Positions 20,586 through 30,563 of a stretch of 54,945 bases of DNA are shown piece by piece (the first letter of the stretch is position 1; every line of letters begins with the position of its first letter). The notes below the pieces were generated by a model. The model was not told the DNA's origin. It did not search any database and saw nothing but the letters and a program-made list of their open reading frames with translations. The stretch is from Acinetobacter colistiniresistens (GTDB lineage: Bacteria; Pseudomonadota; Gammaproteobacteria; Pseudomonadales; Moraxellaceae): positions 184,815-239,759 of the forward strand of contig NZ_KE340382.1 of the NCBI RefSeq assembly GCF_000413935.1. Reading direction: 5' to 3'. The translations under genes and the position numbers were made by a program.

Positions 20586-21419
20586 ATGATGTCTTTTGAT
20601 TTAAATCCCCTCTACATTGAGCAGATAAAAAATCTATTTAAGCATGCGGACAGCCTGATCATCAGTGCTGGTGCAGGTATGGGTGTCGATTCAGGTTTAC
20701 CTGATTTTCGGGGCAATCAAGGCATGTGGCAAGCTTATCCAGAACTGGGCAAGCAGCGCATCGATTTTAGCGAAATTGCCAACCCTGCTGCGTTTAAACG
20801 GCATCCACATTTAGCTTGGGGTTTTTATGGACACCGCTTGGCACTCTATCGCCAAACCACACCCCATCAAGGCTTTTCCCTGCTGAAGCAATTGGCTGAG
20901 CAATTAGAACTGCCCTATTTTGTATTTACCTCGAATGTCGATGGGCAATTTCAAAAAGCAGGCTTTGCACCTGATCAGATTTATGAATGCCACGGCAGTA
21001 TCCATTATTTGCAATGTCTGAATGTCTGTCAGCAGCATATCTGGTCAGCGAATGAATTGATTCCTGACATTGCTCAGCATGATTGCCAATGGCAAGGACC
21101 ATTACCTCAATGCCCTGTCTGTGGCCATTTAGCACGGCCAAATATTTTAATGTTTAATGATGCGGCTTGGATCAACCAACGCCAGATGCAACAAGCAAAA
21201 CGCCTCGATCTCTTTTTAAAAAACCACCATCAAGCTGTTGTTATTGAAGTGGGAGCAGGTACCGCCATCCCCACCGTACGCTCTTTTAGTGAACGATTTG
21301 CCCCGCGACTGATTCGGATTAATCCACGCGAATCTGCGATCCCGTCAAAAGCAGGTATTGCCCTTCCTTCAAATGCGCATGCAGGTATCTCTAGTATTTA
21401 TCGGATTTTTATAGAATAA
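20586..21419 (+). CDS. Sir2-family NAD-dependent protein deacylase
   Basis: Predicted NAD+-dependent deacylase (sirtuin) of 277 residues. The NAD-binding motif is SAGAGMGVDSGLPDFRGNQG, and the base-binding TSNVDGQ is present. The catalytic His lies in YECHGSIHYLQC. The zinc ligands are LQCLNVC and PQCPVCG. The usual GAGxS and GTS signatures are altered (GAGMGVDS and GAGTAIPT), as in a distinct bacterial subgroup. The start at 20586 was chosen because AAGGG precedes it by five bases and the longer frame runs into holA. The substrate is not predictable. Confidence 0.88.
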   Translation: MMSFDLNPLYIEQIKNLFKHADSLIISAGAGMGVDSGLPDFRGNQGMWQAYPELGKQRIDFSEIANPAAFKRHPHLAWGFYGHRLALYRQTTPHQGFSLLKQLAEQLELPYFVFTSNVDGQFQKAGFAPDQIYECHGSIHYLQCLNVCQQHIWSANELIPDIAQHDCQWQGPLPQCPVCGHLARPNILMFNDAAWINQRQMQQAKRLDLFLKNHHQAVVIEVGAGTAIPTVRSFSERFAPRLIRINPRESAIPSKAGIALPSNAHAGISSIYRIFIE

Positions 21420-21436
21420 CTTTGCCGCAAAAAGGA

Positions 21437-21456
21437 AAATAATTCTCATTATAGTT
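21437..21456. promoter_or_regulatory. candidate Fur-like site upstream of macA
   Basis: The stretch AAATAATTCTCATTATAG matches one half of a Fur-type box well (ATTCTCATT) and the other half poorly. It lies 35-55 bases upstream of a TATACT -10-like hexamer (21491-21496). A weak candidate for iron control of the export operon. Confidence 0.25.
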
Positions 21457-21527
21457 TAAAAATATTCACGCTTTATCCTCATTTCACTTTTATACTAGCT
21501 CCAGTTTCTCACTTTTGACCTGTTGAC

Positions 21528-22874
21528 ATGCCAAAAACAAACACTAAAAAGATTCAGCCTCGTAAAATCATCGTGATTGCAATCGGGGTATTGATTATTG
21601 CAGCACTCGGCTGGATGTTCTTCAAACCGAAAGCCCAAGCACCTCAATATATTAGCGCCGAAGTCTCTCGTGGCGATATTGAAAACTCGGTCTTGGCAAC
21701 AGGGGTACTTGAAGCCACCAAAATGGTCAGTGTGGGGGCACAGGTCTCTGGTCAGGTGAAGAAAATGTACGTTCAATTGGGTGACCAAGTAAAACAAGGT
21801 CAGTTGATTGCACAAATTGATTCAATTCGTCAGGAAAATGAACAGAAAACCGCCGAAGCCAACATTAAAAATCAGCAGGCACAATTGGCCGTACAACAAG
21901 CCAATTTGGCCAAAGTTGAGGCGGAATATAAACGTCAGCAAGCCATGTTCAATCAGGATGCAACCTCACGTGCCGAGCTAGAAGCAGCATTAGCCAACTT
22001 TAAAACAGCACAGGCACAGATCACATCGATTAGTGCGCAGATCGAGCAGTCCCGCTTAACCTTGGCTACAGCGAAGGAAAATTTAGGCTATACCCGTATC
22101 GTTGCGCCGATGGATGGAACCATTGTGGCCATCGTGACCGAAGAAGGTCAAACGGTAAACGCGAACCAAACGGCGCCGACCATTGTCAAATTGGCGAAAC
22201 TCGACACCATGACCATCAAGGCGCAGATTTCTGAAGCGGATGTCATGAAAGTTGAAAAAGGCCAAACCGTTTATTTCACCACCTTAGGGAATAGTGACAA
22301 GAAACATTACGCAAAATTGCGTCAAGTTGAACCAGCACCAAATTCAATTAATACCGAAACCACCAGTAGCAGCAGTTCATCGACCTCCAACGCTGCGGTT
22401 TACTATAATGCGCTGTTTGATGTCCCGAATGAAGATGGCAAACTCCGTATTGATATGACTGCACAAGTTTATATTGTGCTGGCAGAAGCGAAGAATGCAC
22501 TGACCGTTCCTGCTGCTGCCATTCAGACCCAACGTGGCAACCGTGGTAGTGGTAAAGGTAATTCAGCCAATGCCAACAAATCAGAACAAGTGAAAAAACC
22601 AGATGCTGACCAGACCCAACGTCCAAAACGTCTGGAGTTGAGCGAAGAAGAAAAAGCCTTGATTGCACAAGGTAAAGCATCAACAGGTATGGTTCGAGTC
22701 CTGCAAGCCGATGGTACAGCTCAACCACAGCCTGTACTCATTGGTCTGAATAACCGTGTTACAGCACAAGTGCTAAAAGGCTTAAAACTGGGTGATCAAG
22801 TGGTGATTGCCGATGCATCTGACAGCTCAAATGAAGCAGCCAAACGTAGCAGCCAACGTGCAATGAGAATGTAA
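21528..22874 (+). CDS. macA: MacA-like periplasmic adaptor subunit
   Basis: Membrane-fusion protein that links an inner-membrane MacB-type ABC transporter to an outer-membrane channel. It has 448 residues. A single N-terminal membrane anchor ([20 protein letters not shown]) is followed by the lipoyl half-motif with [21 protein letters not shown] coiled-coil hairpin spans about residues 100-190 ([20 protein letters not shown]) and beta-barrel domains follow. A low-complexity Ser and Asn/Lys-rich insert near 340-370 is longer than in the E. coli protein. macB starts one base after its stop codon. Confidence 0.92.
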   Translation: MPKTNTKKIQPRKIIVIAIGVLIIAALGWMFFKPKAQAPQYISAEVSRGDIENSVLATGVLEATKMVSVGAQVSGQVKKMYVQLGDQVKQGQLIAQIDSIRQENEQKTAEANIKNQQAQLAVQQANLAKVEAEYKRQQAMFNQDATSRAELEAALANFKTAQAQITSISAQIEQSRLTLATAKENLGYTRIVAPMDGTIVAIVTEEGQTVNANQTAPTIVKLAKLDTMTIKAQISEADVMKVEKGQTVYFTTLGNSDKKHYAKLRQVEPAPNSINTETTSSSSSSTSNAAVYYNALFDVPNEDGKLRIDMTAQVYIVLAEAKNALTVPAAAIQTQRGNRGSGKGNSANANKSEQVKKPDADQTQRPKRLELSEEEKALIAQGKASTGMVRVLQADGTAQPQPVLIGLNNRVTAQVLKGLKLGDQVVIADASDSSNEAAKRSSQRAMRM

Positions 22875-22875
22875 T

Positions 22876-24864
22876 ATGACTCAAGATCAAATACATTCAT
22901 CACAGCCACTACTTGAGGTCAGTCAGCTCACCCGTGAATTTCCGGCGGGTGAAGGAACAGTACAAATCCTGAAAGGGATTGATCTCAAGATTTATGCAGG
23001 TGAACTGGTTGCCATCGTTGGACAATCCGGCTCTGGTAAATCGACCCTGATGAATATCTTGGGGTGTCTGGATAAACCGACTGCAGGCAGTTATCAGGTC
23101 AATGGTCGGGAAACACGCCAGCTTGAACCGGATGAACTGGCACAGTTACGCCGTGAATATTTTGGTTTTATTTTCCAGCGTTATCATTTACTCGGTGATT
23201 TGAGTGCTGCGGGCAACGTTGAAGTCCCTGCCATTTATGCTGGCGTAGACAGTCACATTCGCCAAGAACGTTCTGCGGAACTGTTATCTGAACTGGGCTT
23301 GGCTGAACGGTTGCACCATCGCCCTAGCCAGCTCTCAGGCGGTCAGCAACAACGTGTTTCGATTGCCCGTGCGTTAATGAACGGTGGGGATGTCATTCTT
23401 GCCGATGAGCCCACAGGTGCCTTGGATAAACATAGTGGTATTGAGGTGATGCGTATTTTGCGTGAACTGAATGCCAAAGGTCATACCATTATTCTGGTCA
23501 CCCACGATCTCAATGTTGCCAAAAATGCGACACGTATCATCGAGATCAGTGACGGAAATATTATTTCAGACCGTGCCAATACACCCGAAAATACCGATCC
23601 TGACCTAGAACGCCAGCCACTGCAACGCACAACACAGAAGAAAACCTCTGCTTGGCGCTCTTTCTTCGACCGTCTGGGTGAAGCCTTCCGTATGGCGCTG
23701 CTGGCCATGAATGCCCATCGCATGCGTACGTTTTTGACCATGCTTGGGATTATCATCGGGATTGCATCTGTCGTCTCGGTAGTGGCGCTCGGCAATGGCT
23801 CACAAAAACAGATTCTGGAAAATATCAGTAGTCTGGGAACCAACACCATTACCGTCTATCAAGGACGTGGTTTTGGTGATAATTCACGTGCCTCCCAAGT
23901 TAAAACACTGGTTCCCGCCGATGCAGAAGCACTGGCTGAACAACCTTATGTTGATGGGGTCAGCCCTTCAGCCAATACCAGTGTGACCTTACGTTATAAA
24001 GATACCGAAGCCTCAGCAACGGTCAATGGTGTGAGTGCTGACTTCTTCTATGTTCGGGGTCTGACCTTTAAATCGGGGCAGCCTTTTGATAAAAGCAGCG
24101 TTACCCAACGTGCTCAAGATGTGGTGATTGATACCAATACGGAAAAGACCTTCTTTGCTGATGGTACCAATCCTGTTGGTCAAGTCCTGCTCTTGGGGAG
24201 CGTGCCAAGCCGTATTATTGGCGTGATTGACGCACAGCAAGGCTTCATGAGCTCAGACAGCCTGAATGTCTACCTGCCCTACTCGACCGTGATGAGCCGG
24301 ATGTTAGGACAATCCAATGTCCGTAGCATCATCGTGCGGATTAAAGATGAATATCCAAGCAGTGCTGCTGAGAATGCGATTTTAACCCTGCTTGAACAGC
24401 GCCATGGCGCACAGGATGTGTTTACCCAAAACTCTGACAGCATTCGTGAAACCATTCAGCAAACTACAGCCACCATGACCTTACTGATTTCAGCAATTGC
24501 CGTCATTTCTTTGGTTGTTGGTGGTATTGGCGTGATGAATATTATGCTGGTCTCGGTGACCGAACGTACACAGGAAATCGGGGTGCGCATGGCCGTGGGT
24601 GCACGACAAAGCGATATTTTGCAGCAATTCCTGATCGAAGCAATTCTGGTCTGCTTATTAGGCGGTGTGCTTGGTGTTCTCCTGTCCTTGGGGATTGGAC
24701 AAATCATTGGCCATTTTGCCAAAGGGGTAATTGAAATGAGTTATTCAACCACCTCCATTGTCGCAGCCTTCGTCTGTTCAAGTCTGATTGGTATTGTATT
24801 TGGCTTCTTGCCTGCACGAAACGCAGCACAACTCGACCCAGTTGCTGCCTTAGCGAGAGAATAA
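22876..24864 (+). CDS. macB: MacB-like ABC transporter, ATPase and permease
   Basis: Type VII ABC transporter of 662 residues that works with MacA and an outer-membrane channel as a mechanotransmission pump. Known substrates of the family include macrolides, siderophores, toxins and heme precursors. The ATPase domain shows Walker [10 protein letters not shown], signature LSGGQQQR and Walker [14 protein letters not shown] membrane helix lies near residue 290, a large periplasmic domain follows, and three C-terminal helices are visible ([20 protein letters not shown], then [18 protein letters not shown] and [19 protein letters not shown]). The outer-membrane factor gene starts 11 bases downstream. 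Confidence 0.95.
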   Translation: MTQDQIHSSQPLLEVSQLTREFPAGEGTVQILKGIDLKIYAGELVAIVGQSGSGKSTLMNILGCLDKPTAGSYQVNGRETRQLEPDELAQLRREYFGFIFQRYHLLGDLSAAGNVEVPAIYAGVDSHIRQERSAELLSELGLAERLHHRPSQLSGGQQQRVSIARALMNGGDVILADEPTGALDKHSGIEVMRILRELNAKGHTIILVTHDLNVAKNATRIIEISDGNIISDRANTPENTDPDLERQPLQRTTQKKTSAWRSFFDRLGEAFRMALLAMNAHRMRTFLTMLGIIIGIASVVSVVALGNGSQKQILENISSLGTNTITVYQGRGFGDNSRASQVKTLVPADAEALAEQPYVDGVSPSANTSVTLRYKDTEASATVNGVSADFFYVRGLTFKSGQPFDKSSVTQRAQDVVIDTNTEKTFFADGTNPVGQVLLLGSVPSRIIGVIDAQQGFMSSDSLNVYLPYSTVMSRMLGQSNVRSIIVRIKDEYPSSAAENAILTLLEQRHGAQDVFTQNSDSIRETIQQTTATMTLLISAIAVISLVVGGIGVMNIMLVSVTERTQEIGVRMAVGARQSDILQQFLIEAILVCLLGGVLGVLLSLGIGQIIGHFAKGVIEMSYSTTSIVAAFVCSSLIGIVFGFLPARNAAQLDPVAALARE

Positions 24865-24875
24865 GGAATTTGAGT

Positions 24876-26270
24876 ATGTCTTTTCAATTCACAAAATTAG
24901 GACTCGCCCTGGTACTTACTGGTTCCTTAGCTGGTTGTTCTGCTGTGGTCAAAACCCCCTATAACGCACCAACAGTCCAAGTGCCGCAACAGTTCCAATA
25001 CGATGCGCAGAAAAACAAGAGTCTGAATCTAACCGATCAATGGTGGACCCTGTTTAATGACGCTCAACTAAATCAGTTGGTCTCTCAAGTCTTGGCTAAA
25101 AACAGTGACTTAAGCGTTGCAGGGATTACCCTCAAGCAAGCACGACTACAAGCAGGTCTGGCTGAAAACAGACAAGGGATTCGAACCAGTTCCAGTGTTT
25201 CCGCAGGGCATAATATTGATCTACGTTCCGGCGATGGCTCTGACCGCGGTTTATCCACCAGTGTCGGTGTCAGCTATGAACTGGATTTATTTGGCAAACT
25301 GGCCAATCAAACCGAAGCCAGTCGTTGGGAAGCGCTCGCAACTGAACAGGACTTACAAGCAACTGCTCAAAGTTTGGTAGCAACCACAGCCAAACTGTAT
25401 TGGCAACTGGGCTATTTGAATGAACGTTATCAAACCATTCAGCAAAACTTGGCATCGACCCAAAAAATCTATTCTTTGGTTCAATCACAGTATAAAGCGG
25501 GTGCGGTGTCTGGTTTGGATTTAACCCAAGCTGAGCAATCGGTACAAAGCCAGAAAGCCAGCCTTAGCCAGATTGAACAGCAACGCGTCGAAGCACGTAC
25601 CGCGATTGCCGTTTTGCTACATGAACCTGTACAACAACTGAATATTCAAGAGCCTGCTCAGTTACCTCGCAATGCCCTCCCGAATATTGCTGTTGGCTTG
25701 CCTGCCGATATCCTATCGCGTCGTCCAGACTTACAAGCTTCTGAGTTACGCTTGCGTAAGACCTTAGCCAATAAAGATGCGACCAAAGCCAGCTATTATC
25801 CATCCATTAATTTGACGGGAAATGTCGGTTCTTCAAGCACCTCTTTAACCCAACTGTTAAAGAATCCTGCTTTGACTTTGGGTGCGAGCTTGAGCCTGCC
25901 CTTTCTTCAATATAATGATATGAAGAAAGACATTGCGATCAGTGATCTTGAATATGAAAAAGCCATAATCCAATACCGCCAAACGCTATACCAAGCTTTT
26001 GCCGATGTAGAAAATGCGCTATCCAATCGCACTCAGCTAAATCAGCAAGTACAGTTACAGCAACGTAATGTCGAGCTGGCAGATAAAACAGAACGTTTAA
26101 CCGAAGTGCGTTATCGCAATGGTGCGATTGCCTTAAAGAACTTACTAGATGCGCAGGAAACCACACGTAATGCCCGACTCAGCTTGGTAGAAACCAAGCA
26201 GAATCAATACAATGCCTATGTGACCTTAATGCAGGCCTTAGGTGGCAGCCCAGTAAAAGAACTGCCATAA
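24876..26270 (+). CDS. TolC/OprM-type outer-membrane factor lipoprotein (NodT family)
   Basis: Outer-membrane exit duct for the MacAB pump encoded upstream. It has 464 residues. A lipobox is visible in TGSLAGCSAVVKTPY, so the N-terminus is lipid-anchored as in OprM. The family motif LPADILSRRPDLQASELRLR is present. Two homologous halves of long helices and short barrel strands fit the fold. The start at ATG 24876 was chosen over TTG 24870 because AAGGA sits eight bases upstream. Last gene of the macA-macB-OMF unit; no terminator was seen. Confidence 0.92.
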   Translation: MSFQFTKLGLALVLTGSLAGCSAVVKTPYNAPTVQVPQQFQYDAQKNKSLNLTDQWWTLFNDAQLNQLVSQVLAKNSDLSVAGITLKQARLQAGLAENRQGIRTSSSVSAGHNIDLRSGDGSDRGLSTSVGVSYELDLFGKLANQTEASRWEALATEQDLQATAQSLVATTAKLYWQLGYLNERYQTIQQNLASTQKIYSLVQSQYKAGAVSGLDLTQAEQSVQSQKASLSQIEQQRVEARTAIAVLLHEPVQQLNIQEPAQLPRNALPNIAVGLPADILSRRPDLQASELRLRKTLANKDATKASYYPSINLTGNVGSSSTSLTQLLKNPALTLGASLSLPFLQYNDMKKDIAISDLEYEKAIIQYRQTLYQAFADVENALSNRTQLNQQVQLQQRNVELADKTERLTEVRYRNGAIALKNLLDAQETTRNARLSLVETKQNQYNAYVTLMQALGGSPVKELP

Positions 26271-26299
26271 CCCTAGTTTAGACAGCTATGTTTTTGTAT

Positions 26300-26716
26300 T
26301 CACTCTACAACAGGCGTTGCAGCATTTTGAATGAGCTTGGCACTTTTGATATTGTCCCGATCATCAAAAACAACCTCATATGAAAGTTGTTGACCATTGA
26401 AATATATTTCTGTGGGAGAACCAATAATCTCCCACAGACCAATGGTCGCAATATCCGCGGTGGTATGCCACAGTGTACGGCTGATTCTTGCCCCTTTTGA
26501 ATATCCCTGCTGGAAGGTATAGATCTCTTTGCGTTCACCATTCTGGATTTCAGATGTGACTGGCGCACCGAGTTCAGAAATCACATTATTTCGATGTTTG
26601 CCAACTTCTAAAACCGATAGATTCTTTTTATGCGGTTGGTTACTTGCCATCACCGCAGCACAACCTTGCAGTGAAAGTACAATTACCAATCCTAAAGCCA
26701 CATATGTTTTCTTCAT
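26300..26716 (-). CDS. BamE/SmpA-like lipoprotein, function unknown
   Basis: A 138-residue exported lipoprotein with signal peptide and lipobox (ALGLVIVLSLQGCAAV, Cys at 19). The segment LSVLEVGKHRNNVISELGAP resembles the SmpA/OmlA (BamE) fold, in which a two-helix motif with the pattern G-x-x-R/K-x-x-V-x-x-x-L-G-x-P precedes a strand-rich half. The true bamE gene is not expected here, so this is probably a paralogue. It is convergent with the outer-membrane factor gene. Confidence 0.7.
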   Translation of the reverse strand: MKKTYVALGLVIVLSLQGCAAVMASNQPHKKNLSVLEVGKHRNNVISELGAPVTSEIQNGERKEIYTFQQGYSKGARISRTLWHTTADIATIGLWEIIGSPTEIYFNGQQLSYEVVFDDRDNIKSAKLIQNAATPVVE

Positions 26717-27048
26717 GTTTAAATTAACTTCCCCGAACGCTAAAAAATAATATGTTCATCGAGATTCTCTTCAGAATTTTCGATTCAAACAAAACCAGCC
26801 TTAATTAGCATATAAATTATTCGATGACAAATGATTAATTATACTTATTGATATATTTTCAACTGATCGCTTATTGTTGAATTGAATATTATGTTAAAAA
26901 TTATGAAACAAGGCTTACTAGTTTTTTATTGACGTAAATATTACTGTTGCATACGCTAATCAGAATAAATCTAAGTAAGATCGAGAATTTAATTGGTTAT
27001 GCATAGTCTATGTTTAACTATGCATTTAGGGAGAGGAGAAAAGCAAAA
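26717..27048. other. AT-rich intergenic region
   Basis: About 330 bases separating the divergent lipoprotein gene and the hypothetical gene at 27049. Very AT-rich with many possible -10 hexamers and no clear promoter, repeat or RNA. Its composition is more AT-rich than the flanks and marks the left end of a small accessory patch. Confidence 0.4.
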
Positions 27049-27411
27049 ATGCTTAGAAAGTTAGGAGAGTTTCCAAATCGAAATACTGTAGAGTATGCAA
27101 CCTTACTTGTTTATATAAAAAACGTTCTTTTGCCGCAACATCTCCGCTCTTATCATTGGGAGCATGATGAAGACTCAATGATCATTGTAGGCGTTTCATC
27201 AAACGGACGGTTGTGTAGGAAAAGTGTTTACCTTGATTCATTAGAATTAGCCGAAGATTTTGCCATCTACTTACATGAACTATTTAAAAAAAGAAAATAT
27301 AATTCAGACTACAGAATTGAATTACTTGTTGAGACTACTTCTAGCGGTAAAACCGTATCTCGCTGGAAAGAAATTGACTCTAAAAAGGTAAGAGAAGTAC
27401 TCTCGTCATAA
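27049..27411 (+). CDS. hypothetical protein, 120 residues
   Basis: Not recognised. The start at 27049 is favoured because AGGGAGAGGAG lies just upstream; the in-frame ATG at 27010 has no ribosome-binding site. The protein is soluble and charged. It has an N-terminal helix (LRKLGEFPNRNTVEYATLLV), a central DEDSMIIVGVSSNGRLCRKS strand pair, and a C-terminal TTSSGKTVSRWKEIDSKKV. No signal peptide. It lies beside another unknown gene in AT-rich DNA, and the pair looks recently acquired. Confidence 0.6.
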   Translation: MLRKLGEFPNRNTVEYATLLVYIKNVLLPQHLRSYHWEHDEDSMIIVGVSSNGRLCRKSVYLDSLELAEDFAIYLHELFKKRKYNSDYRIELLVETTSSGKTVSRWKEIDSKKVREVLSS

Positions 27412-27489
27412 ATACACACCAAGACAAAATATTTAAGTAAAATTTGACATGCGTAGCATTCACCCAAAAATGAGATCAGAGAAAATCCT

Positions 27490-27972
27490 ATGGCAGCATG
27501 GCAATTTAAAGTCTGCTTAATTCCCAAAAGCTGGTTCAATGCCAATGGGATAGACGTTTCTAGATTTTATGATGCAGAAGGTCATTATGATGTCTCTTTT
27601 ACTTGGAAAAATCGTCCAGTAAATAATGTAAAAGATGAAATTATAAAATATTACCCCTTATCTAAATCATGGCATGAAGACTTAGTTAGTTTCGGGGATG
27701 AAGAAAAAACTGACGGGCAAGCATGGTATGAAGAAGGTGAATTAGAAAACATTCAGTTTCGAATAGATATGCGTGGTAATTTTGTTTTAGATATTGAACA
27801 AATCGTTGCTATTGCGCAGAAGCTTTCTTGTGTATTGTTTATACCTGAACAAAAGTGTATAGCTGAACCAAATGTATTTAAAGTAAGCAGTCATATTAAA
27901 AAATCAAATGCGTATTTATTCGCTAAAGACCCTGAACAATGGCTTAACAGTATAGAAGACCATAATAAATAA
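27490..27972 (+). CDS. hypothetical protein, 160 residues
   Basis: Not recognised. It is a soluble acidic protein rich in aromatic residues (WQFKVCLIPKSWFNANGI, SFTWKNRPVNNV, GQAWYEEGELENIQFRIDMR). The size and composition resemble orphan immunity or phage-defence accessory proteins, but no motif proves this. It starts 78 bases after the previous unknown gene and may be co-transcribed. It ends before the fabI terminator on the other strand. Confidence 0.6.
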   Translation: MAAWQFKVCLIPKSWFNANGIDVSRFYDAEGHYDVSFTWKNRPVNNVKDEIIKYYPLSKSWHEDLVSFGDEEKTDGQAWYEEGELENIQFRIDMRGNFVLDIEQIVAIAQKLSCVLFIPEQKCIAEPNVFKVSSHIKKSNAYLFAKDPEQWLNSIEDHNK

Positions 27973-28016
27973 GTTCACAAGATGGGTTATATTTTTTAGA
28001 ATTCCATCATATTGTT

Positions 28017-28048
28017 AAAAAAACAAAGCCGCTATAAAAGCGGCTTTA
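28017..28048 (-). terminator. terminator of fabI
   Basis: AAAGCCGCT (28025-28033) pairs with AGCGGCTTT (28039-28047). On the minus strand it is followed by a T-rich run (28017-28023). Confidence 0.85.
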
Positions 28049-28071
28049 TCAAATAATTTAGATCAATCTAA

Positions 28072-28875
28072 TTATTCATCATCCATCATGCTTTGGCTCA
28101 TACCCACCGTGTTAAAGCCACCATCGACATACATAATTTCACCTGTGATACCAGAAGCCCACGGCGAGCAAAGGAATAATGCGGCATTGCCCACTTCTTC
28201 AATGGTCACATTACGTTTCAGTGGTGCAATCTTTTCATTGGCATCTAACATTTTACGGAAAGATTTAATCCCTGAAGCTGCCAAAGTACGGATTGGACCA
28301 GCAGAAATTGCATTGACACGAATACCGTCTACACCCAAGCTTGACGCTAAGTAACGAACACCTGCTTCTAATGATGCTTTGGCCATTCCCATCACATTAT
28401 AGTTCGGCATCACACGCTCAGAACCTTGATAAGTCAAAGTCAATAAACAACCTTGGCGTGCTTGTAATAATGGTTTAGCCGCACGCGCCATCGCGATAAA
28501 GCTATAGGCACTAATGTCATGCGCAATTTTAAAACCGTCACGATCGGTCACATCAGTAAAGTCACCGTCAAGCGTATGTGCAGGGGCAAAACCAATTGAA
28601 TGCACTACACCGTCTAAACCATCCCAGTGTTTTGCCAATTCAACAAAGGCATTGTCAATTTCTGCGTCAACCGCAACATCACAAGGGAATACCAGTGTTG
28701 AGCCAAACTGTGCTGCAAAATCATCCACACGTTTTTTCAACTTCTCGTTTGGATAAGTAAACGCAAGCTCTGCACCTTCACGGTGGAGTGCTGATGCAAT
28801 ACCAAAAGCAATCGATAATTTACTTGCAATACCAGCAATCAAAAAACGCTTACCAGCTAAAAGTCCTTGTGACAT
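28072..28875 (-). CDS. fabI: enoyl-[acyl-carrier-protein] reductase, FabI type
   Basis: NADH-dependent enoyl-ACP reductase, the last step of each fatty-acid elongation cycle and the triclosan target. It has 267 residues. The cofactor motif is [20 protein letters not shown]. The catalytic Tyr-x6-Lys appears as YNVMGMAK within [20 protein letters not shown]. The substrate loop [14 protein letters not shown] is typical. Monocistronic, with its own terminator. Confidence 0.97.
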   Translation of the reverse strand: MSQGLLAGKRFLIAGIASKLSIAFGIASALHREGAELAFTYPNEKLKKRVDDFAAQFGSTLVFPCDVAVDAEIDNAFVELAKHWDGLDGVVHSIGFAPAHTLDGDFTDVTDRDGFKIAHDISAYSFIAMARAAKPLLQARQGCLLTLTYQGSERVMPNYNVMGMAKASLEAGVRYLASSLGVDGIRVNAISAGPIRTLAASGIKSFRKMLDANEKIAPLKRNVTIEEVGNAALFLCSPWASGITGEIMYVDGGFNTVGMSQSMMDDE

Positions 28876-28963
28876 CTTATTCTCACTCGAAAAATTTTCA
28901 CCACATCATGCCAATATTCCGTCTAGAGCGGAATTGCATAATCCATCTTTTTTACAATCTTGC

Positions 28964-28996
28964 ATAAAAAAATCGCCTTCAAGTGAAGACGATTTG
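28964..28996 (-). terminator. terminator of the BI-1/YccA gene
   Basis: AAATCGCCTTC (28970-28980) pairs with GAAGACGATTT (28985-28995) through one G-U/mismatch position. On the minus strand a T-run follows. Confidence 0.75.
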
Positions 28997-29017
28997 TATT
29001 TTTACCTAAATTGGAAC

Positions 29018-29752
29018 TTAATCATCACCACGAAGTAAGCTCAATAAACGCAGGAATGAATAATACATCCACACCAAAGTCGCCAATAAGGCGATGGCAC
29101 AGATCCATTCAAATGCTTTTGGCGCACGTTGTGCAGCCGCATTTTCAATCAAGTCAAAATCCAAGATCAGGTTTAATGATGCAATCACGGCAACAAAAGC
29201 AGCAAAACCAATCCCTAACCAGTTGCTTTCAAAAATATAAGGAATGCTTGAACCAAATGCTAAACGTAAAATGATCTGTACTACAAACACCAAGGCAATC
29301 GCAATCGATGCTGAAATGACAATGGCTTTAAACTTTTCAGTGGCACGGATCACTTGGAATTTATATAAAGCAAATAAAACCAGAGTTGTGACGAAAGTCG
29401 CCAACAACGCTTGTAATGGCACGCCCGGATATTTCAACTGGAAAATAAACGACACACCACCTAAAAACGCCCCTTCAAATAAAGCATATGGAATGGCTAA
29501 AGCAGGTGCGGTATTAGATTTAAAGGTGGTAATCAGAGCCAGAATTAAACCACCTACAGCCCCGATGATTGTCGCAGCATAGGCAATGGAAAGATTGGCG
29601 GTCATCGCACAGTAGAAAAATAAGGCCATGCCTAAAACAGCCGCAATCACGGTTAACAGCACTGACTTCTGGATCGCCCCCTGAATGGTCATTGGCTCAG
29701 CCAAATCTTGATAGGTTTCTACCCGCGTTAAAATAGGGTTAGTACTTTGCAT
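29018..29752 (-). CDS. Bax inhibitor-1/YccA family membrane protein
   Basis: Integral membrane protein of 244 residues with seven hydrophobic segments, of the BI-1 (TMBIM) superfamily. Some members act as pH-gated calcium channels; YccA modulates the FtsH protease. The N-terminus MQSTNPILTRVETYQDLAEP is typical of the proteobacterial subgroup. The start at 29752 is preceded by AGAGAG; the frame could begin nine codons earlier at 29779. The last helix ends in a short charged tail (LRLLSLLRGDD). Monocistronic. Confidence 0.88.
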   Translation of the reverse strand: MQSTNPILTRVETYQDLAEPMTIQGAIQKSVLLTVIAAVLGMALFFYCAMTANLSIAYAATIIGAVGGLILALITTFKSNTAPALAIPYALFEGAFLGGVSFIFQLKYPGVPLQALLATFVTTLVLFALYKFQVIRATEKFKAIVISASIAIALVFVVQIILRLAFGSSIPYIFESNWLGIGFAAFVAVIASLNLILDFDLIENAAAQRAPKAFEWICAIALLATLVWMYYSFLRLLSLLRGDD

Positions 29753-29834
29753 GTACGCTCTCTTTTTTATAGTTTGCAATTAAAATCCGAGTTTAAGCGA
29801 TTTTTTGATCAATCCCAAATATTTTTAGCGCATT

Positions 29835-29859
29835 AAAAAAGGAGCCTAAGCTCCTTTTA
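29835..29859 (-). terminator. terminator of orn
   Basis: AAAAGGAGC (29837-29845) pairs with GCTCCTTTT (29850-29858) across loop CTAA, with a T-run on the minus strand. Confidence 0.85.
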
Positions 29860-29878
29860 TGTATGACCACAAAATCAA

Positions 29879-30439
29879 TTACTTATCGTTATTCATGATA
29901 AAGAAGTATTCCCGATAATATTTCAGTTCAGCAATCGAATCACGAATGTCATCCATTGCCAAGTGTGAGGCATTTTTCTTTAAACCGCTCATGATTTCCG
30001 GTCTCCAGCGTTTCGCTAACTCTTTCACTGAAGAAACATCCAGATTACGGTAATGGAAGAACTGTTCCAGCTCAGGCATTAAACGATGCAAGAAACGGCG
30101 GTCTTGGCAAATTGAATTACCACACATCGGCGAAGATTTTGGACTCACCCATTTCTTTAGGAACTCAAGCGTTTGCTGTTCTGCATCTTCAGCCTTTAAC
30201 TTACTGCGGCGTACCCGCTCAATCAGACCGGACTGGCCATGTTGCTTGGTATTCCACTCATCCATCGCATTTAGAATCAAATCAGATTGATGTACCGCTA
30301 AAACAGGTCCTTCAGCCAAGATATTCAAATGGTCATCTGTAATAATTGTTGCAATTTCAATAATCTTGTCGTTATCGGTATCGAGACCTGTCATTTCCAG
30401 ATCGATCCAAATTAATCGTGTATCAGGGGTGCTGCTCAT
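29879..30439 (-). CDS. orn: oligoribonuclease
   Basis: DEDDh-type 3'-5' exoribonuclease that degrades di- to pentanucleotides, including pGpG, the product of EAL phosphodiesterases; it therefore closes cyclic-di-GMP turnover. It has 186 residues from the start chosen here. Exo motif I is [11 protein letters not shown] and the C-terminal motif [19 protein letters not shown] is diagnostic. The start at 30439 (MSSTPDTRL) fits the family; an in-frame ATG at 30481 would add 14 residues unlike the family. It is divergent from rsgA. Confidence 0.95.
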   Translation of the reverse strand: MSSTPDTRLIWIDLEMTGLDTDNDKIIEIATIITDDHLNILAEGPVLAVHQSDLILNAMDEWNTKQHGQSGLIERVRRSKLKAEDAEQQTLEFLKKWVSPKSSPMCGNSICQDRRFLHRLMPELEQFFHYRNLDVSSVKELAKRWRPEIMSGLKKNASHLAMDDIRDSIAELKYYREYFFIMNNDK

Positions 30440-30563
30440 GGATGGCGATTCTAATGTGCTTAAAAACATCAATAGTAGCAAATTAATTACATCTTGGCTG
30501 TAATTCTATAGCGGCTTCGTGCTATTTTTGCGGTCTTCTAAGTGTGGATTTTTTGGGATATGA

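Noticed and set aside
27049..27972. The two unknown genes as a toxin-antitoxin pair
   Set aside because: Sizes, 78-base gap and lack of any toxin or DNA-binding motif do not support it.
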